Source: Actinobacteria bacterium casp-actino8
Lineage (GTDB): Bacteria; Actinomycetota; Acidimicrobiia; Acidimicrobiales; Ilumatobacteraceae
Length of the DNA: 24,145 nt
Direction: 5' to 3'
Assembly (NCBI GenBank): GCA_001510455.1
Contig: LFFH01000010.1
Span: 1-24,145 of the forward strand
A program made the position numbers and the translations under genes. Each line of letters starts with the position of its first letter. Position 1 is the stretch's first letter. The notes under the pieces were generated by a model that saw only the letters and a list, made by a program, of their open reading frames with translations, did not search any database and was not told where the DNA came from. Positions 23,504-24,145 of the stretch are shown one piece after another.

Positions 23504-24145
23504 TCACGATCGCCACGGCACGTGGTCGGGCCAGCGACCGACACCTCCATCCTGGACGAGGAAACCCGTGTGTGTCCTGTCGGCGTGTGAACTTCTCCAG
23601 ACCAACATGTCCTGAGCGATGCGCAGGATGCGCGCCGGGTCGGTGACCGGAGTTCGCCAGGTCGGATCGACGGACAGGTCGAAGCAGAGTGACGAACCGT
23701 CGTCGAACTGGACGAAAGCGGTGTCGTTCGAGCGTCGAACAGTGAGGTGTTGTCTCTCGAGGCGACGATCCCAGGGCCACGGATGGTCGCCGAGGGGAAT
23801 GAGAGCGAAGCGCCAGTCGAATTCCCAGGTCGCGGCATCACGCCACCACGGTGGATCGACACCGTCGAGAAAAGGAGTGAGCGGAAGGCCGTCGCACTGA
23901 AGTGGGACGGGTTGCGACCAGGTCTCGGCGAGAGTGGGGACGACGTCGACACTCTCGGTGAAACGATCGATGACGTTGCCTCCGGAGCGACGTGGATCGC
24001 GCCAGACGAGAGGTATGTGGTGACTCTCCTCGAACCACCCGACCTTCTGGACGAGACCGTGATCTCCGAGTTGTTCTCCGTGATCGGACGTGACGACGAC
24101 GACCGTGTCGTCCCACAGATCGAGTTCCTGCAACCCGGCCACGAG
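23504..24145 (-). CDS. Sulfatase, C-terminal part (cut by right edge)
   Basis: The frame is open to the edge, so the N-terminal half with the formylglycine site (Cys/Ser-x-Pro-x-Arg) is outside the window. The visible 213 residues begin with the end of the catalytic domain: DDTVVVVTSDHGEQLGDHG, where the Asp-His pair (SDHG) binds the metal, then KVGWFEESHHIPLVWRDP and SVDVVPTLAETW, all standard type I sulfatase elements. The C-terminal domain FDLSVDPTWRTPVTDPARILRIAQDML matches the usual sulfatase ending. It would remove sulfate esters from sugars or other substrates; glycan specificity is suggested only by the nearby fucosidase and GH3. Whether it is exported cannot be seen here. It is the first visible gene of the minus-strand run toward GH3. 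Confidence 0.92.
   Translation of the reverse strand, partial: LVAGLQELDLWDDTVVVVTSDHGEQLGDHGLVQKVGWFEESHHIPLVWRDPRRSGGNVIDRFTESVDVVPTLAETWSQPVPLQCDGLPLTPFLDGVDPPWWRDAATWEFDWRFALIPLGDHPWPWDRRLERQHLTVRRSNDTAFVQFDDGSSLCFDLSVDPTWRTPVTDPARILRIAQDMLVWRSSHADRTHTGFLVQDGGVGRWPDHVPWRS

Noticed and set aside
1..24145. Mobile elements, integrases, defence genes, tRNA or rRNA
   Set aside because: No transposase, integrase, restriction or toxin motifs, no terminal repeats and no structured RNA gene were recognised on either strand.

Overview
The window looks like a chromosomal stretch of a high-GC actinobacterium, most likely from the Acidimicrobiia (Ilumatobacter-like, aquatic). This is inferred from dense GC-rich coding with many GTG starts, Actinobacteria-type families (TIGR03083/TIGR03085-like protein, fused LivH-LivM permease, small YkoF-like protein, CoA-transferase next to a cyclase), and apparently leaderless starts with a TAnnnT box 6-7 nt upstream. 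No phage, insertion sequence, CRISPR array, tRNA or rRNA was recognised, and no intergenic gap exceeds about 200 bp.

Layout, left to right. (1) 1-3017 (+): a branched-chain amino-acid-type ABC permease (LivH-LivM fusion, cut by the left edge) followed by a 2-oxoglutarate/Fe(II) oxygenase of the isopenicillin N synthase-like group. Three 23-bp tandem repeats join its 3' end to a convergent small hypothetical gene. (2) 3704-5139 (+): an overlapping pair encoding a putative lipoprotein and a secreted Cys-containing protein. (3) 5105-8384 (-): an EamA/DMT exporter, a GGDEF protein with a decayed EAL domain, and a DUF1295/steroid-5-alpha-reductase-like membrane protein. (4) 8429-10866 (+): a PlsC-type acyltransferase, a second DUF1295 protein and a YczE/YitT-like membrane protein. 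(5) 10870-14057: a class III CoA-transferase (-) divergent from a cyclase-family hydrolase and an SDR oxidoreductase (+), probably a small catabolic module of unknown substrate. (6) 14075-18160: an M20 amidohydrolase (-) divergent from a Nudix hydrolase; then a long inverted repeat, a coupled YkoF-like/HTH pair, a HAD hydrolase and an MscS channel (+). (7) 18208-24145: a GH29 alpha-L-fucosidase (+) converging on a minus-strand run of sulfatase (cut by the right edge), TIGR03085-like protein, GH3 glycosidase and an unusual MBL-fold protein. This region suggests use of fucosylated, possibly sulfated glycans.

Most genes belong to known families and form a normal mosaic of small operons. The least explained features are the 23-bp repeat array, the 20-bp-arm inverted repeat that ends on the ykoF-like promoter, the MBL-fold protein lacking the HxH metal ligands, the internally duplicated small protein at 3074-3505, and the recurring leaderless promoter pattern. 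I did not find a clear new multi-gene system.
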